A DNA stretch of 16,511 nt from an uncultured Bacilli bacterium (GTDB lineage Bacteria > Bacillota_I > Bacilli_A > RF39 > UBA660): NCBI GenBank assembly GCA_947626425.1, contig CANQRX010000023.1, positions 1-16,511 on the forward strand, in the 5' to 3' direction. Within the stretch, counting starts at the first letter, position 1; each line of letters begins with the position of its first letter. Shown here in pieces: positions 13,776 through 16,511 of the stretch. The notes below the pieces were generated by a model. That model was not told the origin of the DNA. It ran no database searches and saw nothing but the letters and a program-made list of their open reading frames with translations. The translations under genes and the position numbers were made by a program.

Positions 13776-14330
13776 ATGAATTTACAAGCTGTTTTAGAAG
13801 GTTTATTATTTGTCGCTGGAGATGAAGGCTTAACTTTGCAAAAGATATGTCAAATTTTAGAAATAACTGATCAAGATGCCAAAGAATTGTTATTAAAACT
13901 AAAACATTCCTATGATAGCAAGGAACGCGGAATTAGAATTAGCTATTTAGGCGATGCCTTTAAACTAACTACTAAAGAAGAACACAAACCATATTATCAA
14001 AAATTAATTTTAACTCCCGAGACAAATGAATTATCCCAAGCTGCTTTAGAAGTCTTAGCTATCGTGGCTTATAATCAGCCCATAACTAGAATTGAAATTG
14101 ATGAATTACGGGGTATTTCTTCAGATTACACCTTGCGTAAACTTTTAGCGAAAGGTCTTTTAAAAGAAGCTGGTAAAAGTAGCATGCCAGGTCACCCTAA
14201 TTTATATAGAACAACCAAAGAATTTCTTGATTTTTTTGGTCTAGCAACAATAAAAGATTTACCAAAATTGCCTTCTAGTGAAGAACAAGAAAATTCTGAT
14301 TTATTTACTTCCATTTATAAAGAAAACTAA
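13776..14330 (+). CDS. scpB: Segregation and condensation protein B
   Basis: 184 aa, usual length. ScpB dimers bind the ScpA linker in the SMC-ScpAB complex. Two winged-helix domains are visible: residues 1-80 ('LQAVLEGLLFVAGDEGLTL', 'GIRISYLGDAFKLTTKEE') and 85-160 ('LSQAALEVLAIVAYNQPI', 'TRIEIDELRGISSDYTLR', 'LYRTTKEFLDFFGL'). The ribosome site AGGAGG lies in the last codons of scpA and the genes are one base apart, so they are co-transcribed and probably coupled. Confidence 0.97.
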   Translation: MNLQAVLEGLLFVAGDEGLTLQKICQILEITDQDAKELLLKLKHSYDSKERGIRISYLGDAFKLTTKEEHKPYYQKLILTPETNELSQAALEVLAIVAYNQPITRIEIDELRGISSDYTLRKLLAKGLLKEAGKSSMPGHPNLYRTTKEFLDFFGLATIKDLPKLPSSEEQENSDLFTSIYKEN

Positions 14331-14339
14331 AAAAAGGCG

Positions 14340-14395
14340 AAAATCAATCATAACTCCAAAAAAGTCACAGAAATATTGATTTTTTGAGAGTTATG
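14340..14395 (+). repeat. Interlocked inverted repeats between scpB and the ATPase gene
   Basis: AAAATCAAT (14340-14348) pairs with ATTGATTTT (14375-14383), and CATAACTC (14349-14356) pairs with GAGTTATG (14388-14395). The order is A-B-A'-B', so the two hairpins exclude each other or form a pseudoknot. The A/A' stem followed by T could terminate scpAB. The right arms lie in the following gene's promoter. Confidence 0.5.
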
Positions 14396-14404
14396 TACTA
14401 TATT
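14376..14404 (+). promoter_or_regulatory. Promoter of the AAA_14/DUF4143 ATPase gene
   Basis: TTGATT (14376-14381) and TATATT (14399-14404) are separated by 17 bases, 17 bases before the ATG. Confidence 0.55.
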
Positions 14405-14421
14405 AGTAATAGGTGATAACT

Positions 14422-15741
14422 ATGGAAAGAAAGGCCATGAATGATTTAATTAAATGGAAAAATAAAAAAAATCGTAAACCATTATTGCTTTATGGAGCAA
14501 GACAAGTGGGGAAGACATATTTAGTAAAAGAGTTTGCCAAAAGAAATTTTCAGGATCTTATTTACATTAACTTTGAAACAAATGATATTATTAGTAAAAT
14601 TATTGATGAAAATATTTCTCCTCAATATATAATTAAAAATTTAGAAATAGTCTTTAATAAAAAAATTGATAAAGATAACACATTAATATTTTTTGATGAA
14701 ATTCAAAAAAATACTCGAGCTTTAACCTCTTTAAAATATTTTTATGAAGATGCCCCAGCTTATCACATTATTGGGGCAGGAAGTCTCCTAGGCGTTCACA
14801 TTAATAAAAAAGAGTTTTCTTTTCCAGTTGGTAAAGTAGAATTTTTAACAATTTATCCCTTATCTTTTGATGAATTTTTAATCAATTCGCAAAATGAATT
14901 ATTGTTAGAAAAAATAAAAGAATGCTTTAATAAAAATGAAAGTATGCCAGCCTTACTTCATCAACAAGCTCTTGATTTATATTCCGATTATTTAGCTATT
15001 GGCGGAATGCCCGAAGTTGTCCAAGAATTTATTAACTCTAAATCGTTAATAAATGCTATCGATTATCAAAGGGGAATTATCGAATCTTATAAAAATGATA
15101 TTACTAAATATAGTGAAACTGCTGACTGTCCCAAAATAATAGCTACCTTTGATTCTATACCAGTTCAACTTGCTAAAGAAAATAAAAAATTTCAGTATAA
15201 GTTGATAAAAAAAGGAGGAACTAGTTCTATTTTTGGGGATTCAATCAATTGGTTAGTTAATGCGGGAATTGTTAGTAAATGTGTCAAAACCAAAATAGGG
15301 TTACCATTAAAAATGTATGAAGAGCTTGATTCATTTAAACTATACATGAATGATGTTGGCCTTCTTACTAATTTAAGTGAATTTCCAATTTATTTAATAA
15401 AAAATAGAGAAGCAGTTAACGAAACAATGTTAGGAATGCTTACGGAAAATTATGTTGCCAGTGCCCTTAAAGATAATGGTTTAAATCTAAATTATTGGAA
15501 AAATGAGTTTGATAGTAAACTTGATTTTATTTTACAGTCTGAAAAAGGGTTAATAATCCCTTTAGAAATAAAAATTAGCAATCATACCAAATCAAAAAGT
15601 CTTAATAATTACATGCAAGAATTTAAACCAAAATATGGAATTAGAATTTCTAGTAAAAATTTTGGGTTTAAAAATAATATTAAATCAATCCCTTTATACG
15701 CAGCTTTTTGCCTTACTAGTAAAACTTTAGATATTGATTAA
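14422..15741 (+). CDS. AAA_14/DUF4143 family ATP-binding protein
   Basis: 439 aa from the ATG at 14422, with AGGTGA 6 bases upstream (a GTG at 14413 lies in that site). The N-terminal ATPase has Walker A 'YGARQVGKT' (24-32), Walker B 'LIFFDEIQ' (88-95) and a sensor 'HIIGAGSLLG' (115-124). 'IYPLSFDEFL' (144-153) and 'YLAIGGMPEVV' (190-200) are family hallmarks. The C-terminal DUF4143 region has 'LYMNDVGLLTNL' and then 'LDFIL...IPLEIK' (Asp368, Glu382, Lys384), resembling a PD-(D/E)xK nuclease core. The family is common, often in many copies in gut bacteria, and its biological role is not established. The upstream interlocked repeats may control it. Confidence 0.92.
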   Translation: MERKAMNDLIKWKNKKNRKPLLLYGARQVGKTYLVKEFAKRNFQDLIYINFETNDIISKIIDENISPQYIIKNLEIVFNKKIDKDNTLIFFDEIQKNTRALTSLKYFYEDAPAYHIIGAGSLLGVHINKKEFSFPVGKVEFLTIYPLSFDEFLINSQNELLLEKIKECFNKNESMPALLHQQALDLYSDYLAIGGMPEVVQEFINSKSLINAIDYQRGIIESYKNDITKYSETADCPKIIATFDSIPVQLAKENKKFQYKLIKKGGTSSIFGDSINWLVNAGIVSKCVKTKIGLPLKMYEELDSFKLYMNDVGLLTNLSEFPIYLIKNREAVNETMLGMLTENYVASALKDNGLNLNYWKNEFDSKLDFILQSEKGLIIPLEIKISNHTKSKSLNNYMQEFKPKYGIRISSKNFGFKNNIKSIPLYAAFCLTSKTLDID

Positions 15742-15794
15742 TTTTTAAGGTTTAATGATATTTTGGGATTTTTAGCATATTAATTAAAGGGGAA

Positions 15795-15823
15795 TTGTTT
15801 TCTTTTAGGCTTTATGATAAGAT
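15795..15823 (+). promoter_or_regulatory. lemA promoter
   Basis: TTGTTT (15795-15800) and TAAGAT (15818-15823) are separated by 17 bases, with a TGa extension before the -10 box. AAAGGAGG follows at 15833-15840. Confidence 0.7.
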
Positions 15824-15846
15824 AGATATATAAAGGAGGATTTATA

Positions 15847-16401
15847 ATGCCAATATGGTTAATTGTTGTTTTAGGTATAGCCATAGTTTTAATTTTATAT
15901 GTAATTGCCACCTATAATAAACTAGTGGTTTTAAGAAATAATGTTAAAGATCAATGGAGTCAAATCGATGTTCAATTAAAACGACGGTTTGATTTAATAC
16001 CGAACCTTGTTAATACTGTAAAAGGTTACACAAAACATGAAAAAGAAACTTTAGAATCTGTAATTAAAGCCCGTAGTAGTTATGCTTCGGCGACAACACC
16101 AATGGAAAAAATGGACGCTAATAATGATTTAACAAATGCTATGACAAGATTGTTTGCTTTAAGTGAAAGTTATCCAGACTTAAAAGCTAATACCAACTTT
16201 ATTGATTTACAAAATCAACTACAAGAAACGGAAAATAAAGTAGCGATGGCAAGACAATTTTATAATGATACAGTATTAACTTTAAATAATAAAATACAAA
16301 CATTTCCAAGCAATATTATAGCTAATTTATTTCATTTTTCTAAAGAAGCATTTTTTGAAGCTAAAGAAACTGAAAGAGAAAATGTTAAAGTCGAATTTTA
16401 A
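15847..16401 (+). CDS. lemA: LemA family membrane protein
   Basis: 184 aa, normal length. An N-terminal membrane segment (3-22, 'IWLIVVLGIAIVLILYVI') is followed by the highly conserved 'YNKLVVLRNNVKDQWSQIDVQLKRRFDLIPNLVNTVKGY' region (in parts: NNVKDQWSQIDVQLKRR, FDLIPNLVNTVKGY). Further marks are 'ENKVAMARQFYNDTVLTLN' and 'FPSNIIANLFHF'. The rest forms long helices. LemA proteins are widespread membrane proteins whose exact function is not settled; in several genomes they sit near HtpX or TPM-domain genes, which may lie past the right edge. It starts after a perfect ribosome site and ends in a terminator, so it may be monocistronic. Confidence 0.96.
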   Translation: MPIWLIVVLGIAIVLILYVIATYNKLVVLRNNVKDQWSQIDVQLKRRFDLIPNLVNTVKGYTKHEKETLESVIKARSSYASATTPMEKMDANNDLTNAMTRLFALSESYPDLKANTNFIDLQNQLQETENKVAMARQFYNDTVLTLNNKIQTFPSNIIANLFHFSKEAFFEAKETERENVKVEF

Positions 16402-16425
16402 GCTTACTAAAGGTAAGCTTCTTTT
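16400..16425 (+). terminator. lemA terminator, overlapping the stop codon
   Basis: AAGCTTAC (16400-16407) pairs with GTAAGCTT (16413-16420) over a 5-base loop, followed by CTTTT. The T-run is short, so strength is uncertain. Confidence 0.75.
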
Positions 16426-16511
16426 AAAATTACGAGACATCTGGTAATATGTCAATATAAAATTTAGCAGATATTTAAATAATTTACTGCTATATCAAAT
16501 AAATTATTCCA

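Noticed and set aside
16426..16511. Right-edge stretch searched for a gene, tRNA or repeat
   Set aside because: Only AT-rich sequence without a ribosome site, cloverleaf or clear repeat.

Overview
The window is AT-rich (about 30% G+C by eye), with short gaps, Shine-Dalgarno-led genes (GGAGG or GGTG), TATAAT/TAAAAT-type promoters and small hairpin-plus-T terminators that often overlap stop codons. Tryptophans are encoded by TGG and TGA is used as a stop (1588, 6672), so this is the standard bacterial code and not a Mycoplasma-type code. A spoVA cluster together with rpsT, uvrC, recD2, scpA and scpB points to a low-GC, probably spore-forming Firmicute (Bacilli or Erysipelotrichia-like, or a gut 'Tenericutes'-like lineage). 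The exact taxon is inference.

Left part (1-1706): the 3' portion of a large surface protein gene cut by the window edge. It has an Ig-like segment followed by a C-terminal domain related to the one in the gene at 5437-6672. Inside this gene, about 1401-1513 is a sharply GC-rich, adenine-poor island rich in NNC/NNT codons. It resembles the variable region of a diversity-generating retroelement (DGR). No reverse transcriptase or template repeat was recognised in the window, so this is the main hypothesis to test.

1669-3550: three leftward genes (membrane-anchored transglutaminase-like protein, ribosomal protein S20, single-domain IMPACT/YigZ protein), divergent from uvrC. 3575-7280: uvrC, a membrane-anchored surface protein sharing the C-terminal domain of the first gene, and a small single-pass membrane protein with an acidic tail. 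7295-7516: a leftward XRE-type regulator, divergent from recD2.

7713-11944: recD2 with a small membrane protein behind it and a terminator. Then comes a tightly overlapping spoVAC-spoVAD-spoVAE operon (dipicolinic acid uptake into the forespore) preceded by a good match to a sigma-G/sigma-F promoter. 11989-12998: a membrane-anchored protein with a Pro-rich stalk. 13001-14330: scpA-scpB, the kleisin and its partner in the SMC condensin. 14376-15741: an AAA_14/DUF4143 ATPase whose promoter lies between interlocked inverted repeats. 15795-16425: a LemA family protein with its own promoter and terminator. The last ~85 bases hold nothing recognisable. No tRNA, rRNA, CRISPR array, insertion sequence or replication origin was seen, and no gap between genes exceeds 300 bases.
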